A stretch of DNA of 64,000 bases, from contig CAVVMR010000013.1 of assembly GCA_963749515.1 (NCBI GenBank), positions 1 through 64,000 of the forward strand. Direction: 5' to 3'. A model generated the notes under the pieces. It did no database searches. It was given only the letters and a program-made list of their open reading frames with translations, and was not told the DNA's origin. Source of the DNA: Gaiellasilicea sp963749515. GTDB lineage: Bacteria > Actinomycetota > Thermoleophilia > Gaiellales > Gaiellaceae. How positions within the stretch are numbered: the first letter of the stretch is position 1; each line of letters begins with the position of its first letter. The position numbers and the translations under genes were made by a program. This document shows positions 15,112 through 23,554 of this stretch, piece by piece.

Positions 15112-16287
15112 GTGAGCTGGGCACGCGATGACGCCAAGCTCGACCGCGTGCGGGCGCTGATGGTCGAGCACGAGCTCGACGCGCTCGTCGTCCGGGCGCC
15201 CGACAACGTCCTCTACCTGACGAACTTCTGGGGCATGAAGGGCTACGACGCGGTCGTGTTCCCGCAGGAGGGCGAGCCGGTCCTGATCTGCCTCGAGCCC
15301 TCGGAGGCCGACGCGGAGCGGATGAGCTGGACGCCCGACGTGCGCCTGTTCCGGGGCTACGACGAGAGCGACCCGCGGCCGCCGAGCATGCGCGCGCTCG
15401 ACCTGGCGCGGCAGATCGCGTCCGGCTACGACCGAGTGGGGATCGAGCTCTCGCTCGGAACGCAGGCTGCGGATCGCATGGTCGGCGAGCCGACGACGTA
15501 CCCGAAGGCGTGGTTCGACGCCTTTCCCGAAGCAGCGGACGCTACGCCGCTGCTCGCAACCGCGCGGGCGATCAAGACCGAGCAGGAGGTCGAACGAATG
15601 CGGCTCGCGAACGCGATCGCAGCCGGCGCGATGGAGCATGTCCAGGCCCGGCTTCGGCCCGGGATGCGCGAGAGCGAGGTCGGCGCGATGTGGAACAGCT
15701 GGGTGCACGATCACGGCACCGGCTTCGACCACCCGGCCTACGAGGGGATGGTCGAGTTGGCCCACGGCTTTTCGCTCGTCTGGTCCGGCCAGGGGATCCG
15801 CTCGTTCACCGCGACCGGGAGCCGGCTCATCGAGGAGCACGCCCCGACTCTCTTCGAGATCTGGGTGTGCGCGGACGGCTACTGGTGCGACCACACGAAG
15901 AACCTCGTTCCCGGCGAGCTCGATCCGCGCTACGCGGAGCTCGAGGAGCAGCTGATGCATGTGTACACATGCATCACTTCGTCTCTTTCGGCCGGTGACT
16001 CCCTGGCCGACCTGGACAGGGAGTGTCGCGAACTATTGGCTGAGAAGGGCTATCCCGGACAGCCGTCGCATCCGGTCTGCCACGGTGTCGGCGCCCGCGC
16101 GCACGAGCCGCCCTATGCCCATCAGGCGGGCGGCGGTACGATCGAGGCCGGAATGGTTCTCGCGATCGAGCCGGGCGTGTACTGGCCCGAGGGCGGCGGC
16201 CTCCGCGTCGAGGACAACTTCCTCGTCACCGACGGCGCACCGGAACGACTATGCCGCTTCCCCGACGGAATCGTGCGCGCGCCGTGA
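15112..16287 (+). CDS. M24-family (creatinase/prolidase-like) hydrolase 1
   Basis: A 391-residue pita-bread-fold protein with an N-terminal creatinase-like domain (about 1-130) and a C-terminal M24 domain. Of the five usual metal ligands, the second aspartate (YWCDHTKN), the histidine (HGVGARAHEPP), and both glutamates (AIEPGVYW, RVEDNF) are visible, but the first aspartate appears replaced in FEIWVCADGY. It may be a C-N hydrolase rather than a peptidase. The GTG at 15112 is chosen; the open frame upstream runs through the inverted repeat. The gene contains a perfect 22-bp palindrome at 15954-15975. Confidence 0.85.
   Translation: MSWARDDAKLDRVRALMVEHELDALVVRAPDNVLYLTNFWGMKGYDAVVFPQEGEPVLICLEPSEADAERMSWTPDVRLFRGYDESDPRPPSMRALDLARQIASGYDRVGIELSLGTQAADRMVGEPTTYPKAWFDAFPEAADATPLLATARAIKTEQEVERMRLANAIAAGAMEHVQARLRPGMRESEVGAMWNSWVHDHGTGFDHPAYEGMVELAHGFSLVWSGQGIRSFTATGSRLIEEHAPTLFEIWVCADGYWCDHTKNLVPGELDPRYAELEEQLMHVYTCITSSLSAGDSLADLDRECRELLAEKGYPGQPSHPVCHGVGARAHEPPYAHQAGGGTIEAGMVLAIEPGVYWPEGGGLRVEDNFLVTDGAPERLCRFPDGIVRAP
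15954..15975. repeat. Perfect 22-bp palindrome inside the M24 gene
   Basis: The half-site GATGCATGTGT is followed directly by its exact complement with no spacer. It encodes part of LMHVYTCIT and is followed by AT-richer codons (ACT TCG TCT CTT) unlike the rest of the gene. The core CATGTGTACACATG is almost the same as CATGGGTACACATG inside gpmI (57581-57594). Confidence 0.75.
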
Positions 16288-17477
16288 CCATCGACCGCGA
16301 TAGCCTCTGGACCGGCGACCTGAATCAGCGCGCGCTCGAGCCGCAGACCCACGACACGGTCGGGCTCTACGACACGACCCTTCGCGACGGGGAGCAGACC
16401 GTCGGCGTCGTCCTCTCGCCCGAGGACAAGCTCGCGATCGCCCGGGCGCTCGACGACGCAGGGGTCGACCGGATCGAGGCCGGTTTCGCACGCGTCTCGG
16501 AGGAGGATGCCGAGGCGATCAGGCTGATCGCGGACGCGGGTCTCCGGGCCGAGGTGTGGGGCTTCGCTCGCGCGGTGCAGGCGGACGTCGAGCAGCTCGC
16601 GGGGCTAGGCGTCCGCGCGGCGGTGATCGAGAGCCCGATCTCGGATGCCAAGCTCGCCGCGCTCGGCGTCTCGCACGACGACATGCTCGGCCGGATCCGG
16701 AAGGCGGTCTCGTTTGCCGCCGGCGAGGGGATCACGGTCGCGTTCTTCGGCGTCGACGGCTCGCGGTCCGAGCTCGGCTTCTTCCGCCGCGCCTACGAGG
16801 CGGCGGTCGAGGCGGGCGCGAAGGAAGCGGCGGTCGTGGACACGATTGGAGTGGCCACGCCGGAGGGCGCCGCCTACCTCGTGGGGCAGGCCGTCGACTG
16901 GCTCGACGTGCCGGTGCACTGGCACGGGCACGACGACTTCGGCCTCGCCACCGCAGCTGCCGTCGCCGCTGTCCAGGCCGGCGCCACCTGGGTGCACGGC
17001 ACGGTGAACGGGATGGGGGAGCGGGCCGGGAACGCCAACCTGCTCGAGGTCGCGCTCGCGCTCGAAGCGCTGTACGGCATCCCGACCCGGCTCGACTTGA
17101 CGAAGGCGCGCGAGCTCGCCGCGCTCGTCCAGAAGCGCTCCGGTTACCAGCTCGCGCCGTGGGCGCCGATCACCGGCGAGAACCTGTTCACCCGGGAGAG
17201 CGGCGCCGTCGCGAGCCAGTTCCACGACCCACCGGCGATCGAGCCGTATGCGGCGACGCTGGTCGGAGCCGACCGCGGAATCGTGCTCGGGAAGAAGAGC
17301 GGGCTCGATTCGATCCGCTTGAAAGCCGAGGAGCTCGGGGTGGAGTTGCCCGAGGAGCGCTTTCCGGAGGTCCTGGCTGCCGTGAAACGGCTCGGAACGG
17401 AGAAAGGGCGACTTGTCTCCGAGGCCGAGTTCCGCGACCTGATCCAGAAAGGAGCTTCAGATGGCGCATCACCGTGA
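16284..17477 (+). CDS. 2-isopropylmalate/homocitrate synthase-like enzyme
   Basis: A 397-residue HMGL-like TIM barrel. LYDTTLRDGEQTVGV (about residues 22-36) carries the catalytic arginine and metal aspartate; HWHGHDDFGLA supplies the two metal histidines; NGMGERAGNANLLE is the Claisen-condensing-enzyme signature. There is no LeuA-type C-terminal regulatory domain of full length, so it is closer to homocitrate or citramalate synthases (NifV/AksA) or an aldolase-like lyase. In this cluster it may condense or split an acyl product. The start overlaps the M24 stop as GTGA. Confidence 0.87.
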   Translation: MTIDRDSLWTGDLNQRALEPQTHDTVGLYDTTLRDGEQTVGVVLSPEDKLAIARALDDAGVDRIEAGFARVSEEDAEAIRLIADAGLRAEVWGFARAVQADVEQLAGLGVRAAVIESPISDAKLAALGVSHDDMLGRIRKAVSFAAGEGITVAFFGVDGSRSELGFFRRAYEAAVEAGAKEAAVVDTIGVATPEGAAYLVGQAVDWLDVPVHWHGHDDFGLATAAAVAAVQAGATWVHGTVNGMGERAGNANLLEVALALEALYGIPTRLDLTKARELAALVQKRSGYQLAPWAPITGENLFTRESGAVASQFHDPPAIEPYAATLVGADRGIVLGKKSGLDSIRLKAEELGVELPEERFPEVLAAVKRLGTEKGRLVSEAEFRDLIQKGASDGASP

Positions 17478-17865
17478 GCTCGTGAATCCGCCGGAGCTCC
17501 ATCCGGCGCCGGGCTTCAGCCACGTCGCGATCGCCTCGGGCGCGAAGATCGTCCACCTCGCCGGCCAGGTCGCGCTCGACCAGCAGTTCGGGATCGTCGG
17601 CGGCGACGATCTCGGCGAGCAGACGAGAGCGGCGATGCGAAACGTCGAGGTCGCGCTGCGGGCTGCCGGAGCGGGTTGGGACGACATCGTTCGCCGGACG
17701 ATCTACACCGTGCACCCGACCGAATACGAGACGATCACGGCCGCCATCGACGAGGTGACGGGCGGCGCCGCGCACCCCGCGCAGACGATCGTCGGGATCA
17801 CGGGCCTGGCAGTGCCGGGCCTCTTGATCGAGATCGAGTGCACTGCGATCGTTGCGGATGATTGA
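17461..17865 (+). CDS. ridA: RidA-family enamine/imine deaminase
   Basis: A 134-residue protein of the RidA (YjgF/YER057c) family, which hydrolyses reactive enamines and imines to ketones and ammonia. The segments HLAGQVALDQQFGIVGG, DIVRRTIYTVHP and the final GLLIEIECTAIV match the trimeric fold; the arginine of DIVRRTIY corresponds to the family active-site arginine. Presence in the operon suggests that an imine or enamine forms during breakdown of the substrate. The ATG has a good AAAGGAG site and overlaps the preceding gene by 17 bp. Confidence 0.88.
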   Translation: MAHHRELVNPPELHPAPGFSHVAIASGAKIVHLAGQVALDQQFGIVGGDDLGEQTRAAMRNVEVALRAAGAGWDDIVRRTIYTVHPTEYETITAAIDEVTGGAAHPAQTIVGITGLAVPGLLIEIECTAIVADD

Positions 17866-17919
17866 TTGACTGACATGACACGGGCGCGGGATACTCGTGT
17901 CGGCGCGGCAGACATGTCA
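17866..17919. promoter_or_regulatory. Promoter with two palindrome-type operators
   Basis: TTGACT (17866-17871) and GATACT (17890-17895) are 18 bp apart and form a promoter candidate for the next gene. TGACATGACA (17871-17880) and AGACATGTCA (17910-17919) each match the perfect palindrome TGACATGTCA at 5000-5009 in 9 of 10 positions, and the first copy also shares the flanking CGG. The sites flank the -10, as expected for repression by a regulator common to both transcription units. Confidence 0.5.
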
Positions 17920-17936
17920 GGAAAGGGGTGCACAGC

Positions 17937-19028
17937 GTGAAGTTCAGCCTCTACTCGGAGATCCAGAGCTGGCCCGGAAAGTCCGCGGAGCAGCTCTACG
18001 GCGAAGTGCTGGAGCAGATTCAGAACGCCGACCGGCTCGGCTACGACGCGTACGCCGTGATCGAGCACTTCTTCTTCCCGAAGTTCTCGATCTCGGCCAG
18101 CCCGCTGGCGCTCTTCGCCGCGGCGGCGCAACGCACGAAGAACATCAACTTCCGCACGCTTCTGCACTCGATGCCGTACCACAACCCTGTTGTTCTGGCC
18201 TCCGAGATCGCCGTCGCCGACATCCTGCTCGAGGGGCGCTACGAGTTCGGGGTCGGCCGTGGGCATGGCTGGATGCCGCCGAAGGCGGGGCTGGCGCTGA
18301 CACCGGAGTCGCGCGAGCGCTACGAGGAGTCCGTCGAGCTGCTCTTCGAGGCGCTCGAGAACGAGCGCTTCTCGTACGAGGGCAAGCACTTCCAGGTCGG
18401 CGACTCGGGAATCGTCCCGCGACCGGGGCCGGACCGGAAGTTCCGCGTCTTCCTCGGCGGCACCTCCGACCGCACGTACGAGCTGGCCGCAGAGCGCGGC
18501 TGGGCCGTCGTCGTGCCGCCGCTTCTGCCGTACGCCGCGCTCGCCGAGCAGCTCGATCTCTACCGCGCGAAGTGCGCCGAGCACGGGAACGAGCCGGACA
18601 TCGTCTGGATTCACGCCTGCTACATCGACGAGGATCGGGAGCTCGCGAAGCGCGAGGCGAAGGACTGGACGGTGAAGTTCCTGCAGGGGAACGCGTCGCC
18701 GCTGACCGAGTACACGCCGCCCCCGGCCGAGGAGCTGAACGCGGCCGGCTACGGCTTCTACACGGCCGGGATCCTCGAGAAGCTGGCCGAGACGCCGTAC
18801 GACGCGATGATCGAGGGTGACATCGTCTGGGTCGGCACCCCGGCGGACGTGATCGAGCGGATCGAGGCGGTGCAGGAGGTCTGCGCCGGCCTGACCGAGA
18901 TCTCGATCACCGTGAACGCAGGCGGCGCCGATCACTGGCGGGCGATCAAGGCGCAGGAGCTCTTCGCGCACACGGTGATGCCGCACTTCAAGGCGCAGGA
19001 GCGGAAGGCGGTGGCCGCCGGCTCGTGA
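17937..19028 (+). CDS. Luciferase-like (LLM class) monooxygenase 2
   Basis: A 363-residue flavin- or F420-dependent luciferase-like enzyme, opening VKFSLYSEIQSWPG, with FRTLLHSMPYHNPVVLASEI, YEFGVGRGHGWMPPKAG and KFRVFLGGTSDRTYELAAERGW segments typical of the family. The GTG at 17937 is chosen because the GGGG at 17924-17927 is 9 nt upstream; the GTG at 17928 would overlap that site. It begins a new transcription unit behind the operator pair and is coupled to the next gene by GTGA. It is only distantly like the enzyme at 9350. Confidence 0.86.
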   Translation: MKFSLYSEIQSWPGKSAEQLYGEVLEQIQNADRLGYDAYAVIEHFFFPKFSISASPLALFAAAAQRTKNINFRTLLHSMPYHNPVVLASEIAVADILLEGRYEFGVGRGHGWMPPKAGLALTPESRERYEESVELLFEALENERFSYEGKHFQVGDSGIVPRPGPDRKFRVFLGGTSDRTYELAAERGWAVVVPPLLPYAALAEQLDLYRAKCAEHGNEPDIVWIHACYIDEDRELAKREAKDWTVKFLQGNASPLTEYTPPPAEELNAAGYGFYTAGILEKLAETPYDAMIEGDIVWVGTPADVIERIEAVQEVCAGLTEISITVNAGGADHWRAIKAQELFAHTVMPHFKAQERKAVAAGS

Positions 19029-19945
19029 TCGAACGCGTCTGCATCGTCGGAGCCGGCGTGATCGGCAGTCTCTACGCGGCTCACCTGAGCCGCGTCGCCG
19101 ATGTGTGGGTGCTCACGCGCCGGCCCGAGCACGCGCGGGCGCTCGAGGCCGAGGGCCTCGAGGTGAGCGGACGCGCCGAGTTCACCGGCCGGGTGCACGC
19201 CACCGCCGATCCGGCCGAGCTGCCGGAGTTCGACGTCGCGATCGTCGCCACGAAGGCGACCGGGCTCGACGAGGCGGCGCGGTCACTCGCCGGGCGGTTC
19301 GACGACGCGATGGTCGTCACCGTCCAGAACGGCCTCGGCGCCGAGCAGGTCGTGCGCAGGCACGGCGACTGGCCGCTCGTCTCGGGTGTGACCTTCATGA
19401 GCGGCACCCGCCACGACGACACGCACGTGGAGTACATCCTCGACACCGAGACGTGGCTCGGGCCCTACAACGGGATCCCGTACGACCGCGTCGAGGAGCT
19501 CGCCGGGCTGATCGAGCGCTCCGGGTTGAAGGCACGCGCGTTCCCCGATCTCCGTCCGGCGCAGTGGTCGAAGCTGATCTTCAATGCGACGATCAATGCG
19601 GTTGCCGCTCTGACCGGGCTTCGGCACGACGCGCACTTCGCGGCGGAGGAGCTGCCTTCCGACCTCGGTCACCTCGTGCACGCCCTGATCGACGAGGGGA
19701 AGGCCGTCGCCGCCGCGGCCGGGATCGAGCTGTACGAGGACCCCTGGGAGATGAATGTCCTCGCAACCCGGCGCGGAAGCGCGCACTATCCATCCATGCT
19801 CGAAGACGTCGACGCACGCCGCCCGACCGAGATCGAGCTGATCACCGGCTCGCTGATCAGGGAAGCGGAGAGGCTGGGCGTGCCGGTCCCGCTGCATCAG
19901 ACGCTCTACCGCCTGATCCGGGCGAAGGAAGAGTCATGGCTTTGA
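19025..19945 (+). CDS. Ketopantoate-reductase-like dehydrogenase 1
   Basis: A 306-residue PanE/ApbA-family NAD(P)H-dependent 2-hydroxyacid dehydrogenase. The Rossmann motif is VCIVGAGVIGSLYA at residues 5-18; the catalytic lysine is in QWSKLIFNATINAVAALTG. A vitamin B5 role is unlikely, because a paralogue lies at 24555-25481 and both sit inside the catabolic cluster around the transporter genes, so a keto or hydroxy acid intermediate is the probable substrate. The start overlaps the monooxygenase stop as GTGA. Confidence 0.85.
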   Translation: MIERVCIVGAGVIGSLYAAHLSRVADVWVLTRRPEHARALEAEGLEVSGRAEFTGRVHATADPAELPEFDVAIVATKATGLDEAARSLAGRFDDAMVVTVQNGLGAEQVVRRHGDWPLVSGVTFMSGTRHDDTHVEYILDTETWLGPYNGIPYDRVEELAGLIERSGLKARAFPDLRPAQWSKLIFNATINAVAALTGLRHDAHFAAEELPSDLGHLVHALIDEGKAVAAAAGIELYEDPWEMNVLATRRGSAHYPSMLEDVDARRPTEIELITGSLIREAERLGVPVPLHQTLYRLIRAKEESWL

Positions 19946-19970
19946 ACCGGGAATCCAAAGGGAGGCAGGA

Positions 19971-21161
19971 ATGACAGCACGGAAGAGATGGGGCACACTC
20001 GGTGTGCTGCTCGCTCTGGCGGGGCTCATCGTCGCGACCGTCGGTACGGGCATCGGCGGCTCGACGACGAACGCGCAGGCGCCGATTGTGATCGGCTGGG
20101 CGTTCGACAGCAAGGGCAACATGGCGCCGTTCGACGGGCCTGCGCTGGCGGCCGCGAAGGTGCGCATCGGCCAGATCAACGCCAAGGGCGGCGTGATGGG
20201 CCGTCCGCTCAGGATCGAGACCTGCGACACGAACAACAACAACCCGGCGAAGGCGAAGTCGTGCGCGGCGAGCCTGCTCGGCAAGGGTGCGCACGTGATG
20301 TTCACGACCTGTGACGTCGACTTCGCGACGCCCGTCGTCCAGGAATCGCTCAAGGCCGGCAAGCTGACGATCGCGCCGTGCATCGGCACCGACCAGATGG
20401 GGCCGAAGCGCTTCGGCAAGTCGGGCAAGATGGCGTTCAGCTTCGGCAACGTCGCCCAGGACGAGGGCTCGGCCATGGCCGAGTACGCGTTCCGGAAGGG
20501 CTGGCGGACGGCGAACCTCGCCACGAACACGCTGCTCGTGTACTTCAAGAACGTCGTCCAGGCGTTCGACAAGCGCTTCACGCAGCTCGGCGGCAAGATC
20601 GCAGGGCGTGAGAGCTACGCGACCGGGGCGAACAACGTCAACACGGCCGTCAGCCGCCTCAACGGCCGCCAGGCGGACGTGGTCGTGACCGCGACCGCGT
20701 TCGGTGAGCTGCCGGCGCTCGTCTCCGGACTCCGCTCGCTCGGCAACAAGACGCCGATCCTGAACTCCTGGGCCGGCGACGGGACGTACTGGCTGACGAA
20801 GAACCCGCAGGTGACCGACTACTACGCGGTGACCTACGCCTCGGCGTTCGGTGACGACCCGAACAAGGCCGTGCGGGCACTCGCGAAGAAGCTGAAGGCC
20901 TTCACCGGTGGCTTCGTGACGGGCTCGGCGGCGATCGACGGCGTCGCGACCGCGATCCGGCGTTCCCACGGCTCGACGAACGGCGCGATCCTCGCGGCGA
21001 CGATGGAGAAGTTCAAGAAGGTGCCGACCCTCTCCGGGCTCGTCAGCTTCTCGCCGCAGTTCCACAGCGTCTTCGGACGCCAGTACCGCGTGATCAAGAT
21101 CCACAACAACAAGGCGCGCTATGTCGGCGCCGTGACCGCCAAGGTCGTCCCGAAGATCTAG
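19971..21161 (+). CDS. ABC transporter substrate-binding protein (branched-chain amino acid type)
   Basis: A 396-residue secreted type I periplasmic-binding-fold protein (Peripla_BP_6, LivJ-like). The signal peptide covers about residues 1-36 (GVLLALAGLIVATVG core), with no lipobox cysteine. PIVIGWAFDSKGNMAPFDGPALAAA opens the mature domain; a disulfide may link C81 and C91 or the cysteines of MFTTCDVDF and IAPCIG. It captures the pathway substrate outside the cell for the permease encoded downstream. The start has a clear GGAGG site. A strong hairpin follows within about 75 bp, probably raising its level over the other components. Confidence 0.88.
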   Translation: MTARKRWGTLGVLLALAGLIVATVGTGIGGSTTNAQAPIVIGWAFDSKGNMAPFDGPALAAAKVRIGQINAKGGVMGRPLRIETCDTNNNNPAKAKSCAASLLGKGAHVMFTTCDVDFATPVVQESLKAGKLTIAPCIGTDQMGPKRFGKSGKMAFSFGNVAQDEGSAMAEYAFRKGWRTANLATNTLLVYFKNVVQAFDKRFTQLGGKIAGRESYATGANNVNTAVSRLNGRQADVVVTATAFGELPALVSGLRSLGNKTPILNSWAGDGTYWLTKNPQVTDYYAVTYASAFGDDPNKAVRALAKKLKAFTGGFVTGSAAIDGVATAIRRSHGSTNGAILAATMEKFKKVPTLSGLVSFSPQFHSVFGRQYRVIKIHNNKARYVGAVTAKVVPKI

Positions 21162-21174
21162 GTCTTCGCACGTC

Positions 21175-21936
21175 TTGGCGGAAGCAGTCGCAACGGAACC
21201 ACGCGGGAGGCCCGGAGGAACGCTCCGGGCCTCCTCCGTGTCGCGGTCGTTCGCCGGCGTTCAGGCGCTGGACGACGTCACGCTCGAGCTGCACCGGCAC
21301 GAGGTCGTGGGCCTGATCGGGCCCAACGGAGCCGGCAAGTCGACGCTCGTCAACGTCCTCACCGGTTTCGACATCCCGACCTCAGGCACGGTCGACCTGG
21401 ACGACCGGGACGTGACCGGCTGGACCCCGCACCGGCGCGGCCGGGCCGGGATCGCACGCACCTTCCAGCACAGCCGCTCGTTCCGGGGGCTCACCGTTCG
21501 CGAGAACATCGAAGTCTCGGCGCTCGGGACCGGAGCCGGCCCACGCGAGGCTCGCACGAGGGCGGGCGAGCTGATCGACAGGCTGGGCCTCGAGCCGGAG
21601 GCGATCGCCGGCGAGCTGCCGCACGGCCACGAGCGGCTCCTCGGCGTGGCACGGGCGCTGGCGACAAACCCGGCATTCGTCCTGCTCGACGAGCCGGGTG
21701 CGGGACTGCCCGAGTCGGAGGTCCAGGAGTTCGCCGAGTTCGTGCTGGCGATTCGCACGGAGTTCGACGCGGGCGTCCTGCTGATCGACCACAACATGGC
21801 GCTCGTCATGAGCGTCTCCGACCGGATCCACGTCCTCGACCGGGGTAAGACGCTCGCGGCGGGCGCACCCGCCGAGATCCGGGGAAACCTCGACGTCACG
21901 TCGGCCTACCTCGGCGAGAGCGCGGTGGCCGAATGA
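21175..21936 (+). CDS. ABC transporter ATPase (LivG-like)
   Basis: A 253-residue ATPase with Walker A GPNGAGKST (about residues 47-55), a degenerate signature region (LPHGHERLLGVARAL) and Walker B FVLLDEPGAGL. It powers the LivHM-type permease. The start is open: TTG at 21175 keeps the first beta-strand (TLRASSVSRSFAG) but places the hairpin at 21206-21234 inside the coding region; GTG at 21238 lies just behind the hairpin and shortens that strand. The first choice is used because the strand is conserved in the family. ATGA overlap with the second ATPase gene. Confidence 0.87.
   Translation: MAEAVATEPRGRPGGTLRASSVSRSFAGVQALDDVTLELHRHEVVGLIGPNGAGKSTLVNVLTGFDIPTSGTVDLDDRDVTGWTPHRRGRAGIARTFQHSRSFRGLTVRENIEVSALGTGAGPREARTRAGELIDRLGLEPEAIAGELPHGHERLLGVARALATNPAFVLLDEPGAGLPESEVQEFAEFVLAIRTEFDAGVLLIDHNMALVMSVSDRIHVLDRGKTLAAGAPAEIRGNLDVTSAYLGESAVAE
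21206..21234 (+). terminator. Perfect 12-bp hairpin between binding-protein and ATPase genes
   Basis: GGAGGCCCGGAG (21206-21217) pairs without mismatch with 21223-21234 around the loop GAACG. It lies 45 bp after the binding-protein stop and has no U-run. It is a candidate partial terminator or mRNA-end stabiliser that would keep the binding protein more abundant than the membrane and ATPase subunits. It also falls inside the 5' end of the ATPase reading frame. Confidence 0.6.
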
Positions 21937-22640
21937 GCGCCGTTCTCGAGCTGGAGAGCCTCGATGTCCTGTACGGCTCCGTCCCGGCCGTTCGCGGGCT
22001 CACCCTGGAGGTCGGCCGCAGCGAGCTCGTCGGCCTGATCGGGCCGAACGGGGCCGGCAAGTCGACGACGCTGCACGCGATCATGGGAGTCGTGGCGCCT
22101 GCAGCCGGCGATGTGCGTCTCGCCGGCAGGTCGGTGCGTGGCCGCTCCCCGGAGGCGATCGCCCGAGCCGGGATCGCGCTCGTCCCCGAGGGCAGGCGCA
22201 TCTTCGGCGAGCTGTCGGTGGAGGAGAATCTGCGGCTCGGGCTCTCCGCTCGCCGCCAGCGCAACGGTTCCAACCCGCTCGACGCGGCCTACGAGCTCTT
22301 CCCGATGCTCGCCGACTTTCGCGAGCGGCAGGCAGGCGCCCTCTCCGGCGGCCAGCAGCAGCAGCTGGCGATCGGTCGCGCTCTCGTCGCGGCGCCCGAT
22401 GTGCTGCTGCTCGACGAGCCCTCGCTCGGCCTCTCGCCGACGCTCGTCGACACGGTCTTTGCCGCGCTGACGGAGATCCGCGACCGCGGCGTCTCGATCC
22501 TGCTCGTCGAGCAGCGCGCCCAGCGCACGGTCGCGCTCGCCGACAGGACGTACGTGCTCGCGAACGGGGAGCTGCGCATGACGCTGACCGCGGCCGATGC
22601 AGACGACACCGAGAAGATGATCGCGGCGTATCTCGCATGA
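21933..22640 (+). CDS. ABC transporter ATPase (LivF-like)
   Basis: A 235-residue second ATPase of the branched-chain-amino-acid-type transporter. Walker A GPNGAGKSTT lies at about residues 37-46, the signature LSGGQQQQLAIGRAL near 134-148, Walker B VLLLDEPSLGL after it, and the switch histidine position reads VEQR, as often in LivF. It pairs with the upstream LivG-like subunit. The start is an ATGA overlap and its stop overlaps the permease start, so all four transporter genes after the binding protein are translated as one coupled set. Confidence 0.92.
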   Translation: MSAVLELESLDVLYGSVPAVRGLTLEVGRSELVGLIGPNGAGKSTTLHAIMGVVAPAAGDVRLAGRSVRGRSPEAIARAGIALVPEGRRIFGELSVEENLRLGLSARRQRNGSNPLDAAYELFPMLADFRERQAGALSGGQQQQLAIGRALVAAPDVLLLDEPSLGLSPTLVDTVFAALTEIRDRGVSILLVEQRAQRTVALADRTYVLANGELRMTLTAADADDTEKMIAAYLA

Positions 22641-23554
22641 CGGGCTGGCTCCTCGCCGCCGTCGATGCCCAGACGCTGGTCGACGCGGTCGGCCTCGGCG
22701 CGGTCTACGCGCTCATGGCGGTCGGAATCGGTCTCGTCTTCGGCGTGCTGCGGCTCGTCAACTTCGCCTACGGGCAGCTGATCATGGCCGGCGCGTACAC
22801 CCTCGCGTTCACCTCCGACTGGCCCGCGGCCGGAAGCATTGCGGCGTGCTTCGCGGTCGTGATCGCGCTCTCGCTCGCGATGGAACGCGCTGTCTTCCGC
22901 CCGTTGCGGACGCAGTCCCCGGCGGTGATGCTCGTCACCACGTTCGCCGTCGCGTTCCTGCTCCAGAACATCGCCCTGATCCTCGACATCCGCGACGGCA
23001 CGATCGGCGAGCCGGCCGTCTCGCTCGCGCAGCTCAATCAGGTGGTCACGATCGGCGGAGTCGATGTCCGCAAGGTGACGATCCTCGCGGTGGTCGTGGC
23101 GATCGTGGCGCTGGGACTGCTCGCGGTGCTGCTCGGCAAGACGACGGTCGGGCTCCAGATGCGGGCCGCCTCGTCCGATTTCCGCACCGCACGGCTGCTC
23201 GGCGTGCGTGCCGACACCGTGATCGGCGTCGCCGTCCTGCTGTCGGGCGTGCTGGCGGCGACCGTGGCAGTGATCCTCACCGTCCAGTCTCCGCTCGTCT
23301 CGCCGGACTTCGCGCTCAAGGAGACGATCGTCGTCCTCGTCGGCGTCGTCGTCGGAGGGATCGACCGCCTCTGGACCGCGACGCTCGGGGGCTTCGCGAT
23401 CGGGTTCGCAACCGGCGTGATCAACGGTGCGCTGCCGACCGACAAGACCGTCTTCCTGCCGTCGGCCGTCTTCGCGCTGGTGATCCTCGTCCTTCTCCTG
23501 CGGCCCGCGGGTCTCTTCGCCAGGGGACGCGCAGCGGTGGTGGACCGGGTATGA
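22637..23554 (+). CDS. ABC transporter permease (LivH-like)
   Basis: A 305-residue integral membrane subunit with about eight hydrophobic segments, starting near residue 18 (AVYALMAVGIGLVFGVLRLVNFAYG), a segment that is characteristic of LivH. The internal coupling loop region around LLGKTTVGLQMRAASSDFRTARLLGV contacts the ATPases. The substrate class (amino acids, amides, urea, aromatic acids) varies widely in this family. ATGA overlaps on both sides. Confidence 0.9.
   Translation: MTGWLLAAVDAQTLVDAVGLGAVYALMAVGIGLVFGVLRLVNFAYGQLIMAGAYTLAFTSDWPAAGSIAACFAVVIALSLAMERAVFRPLRTQSPAVMLVTTFAVAFLLQNIALILDIRDGTIGEPAVSLAQLNQVVTIGGVDVRKVTILAVVVAIVALGLLAVLLGKTTVGLQMRAASSDFRTARLLGVRADTVIGVAVLLSGVLAATVAVILTVQSPLVSPDFALKETIVVLVGVVVGGIDRLWTATLGGFAIGFATGVINGALPTDKTVFLPSAVFALVILVLLLRPAGLFARGRAAVVDRV

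Noticed and set aside
16284..17477. Annotating the HMGL-like enzyme as leuA
   Set aside because: It lacks the C-terminal allosteric domain, no other leucine genes are near, and the context is catabolic.
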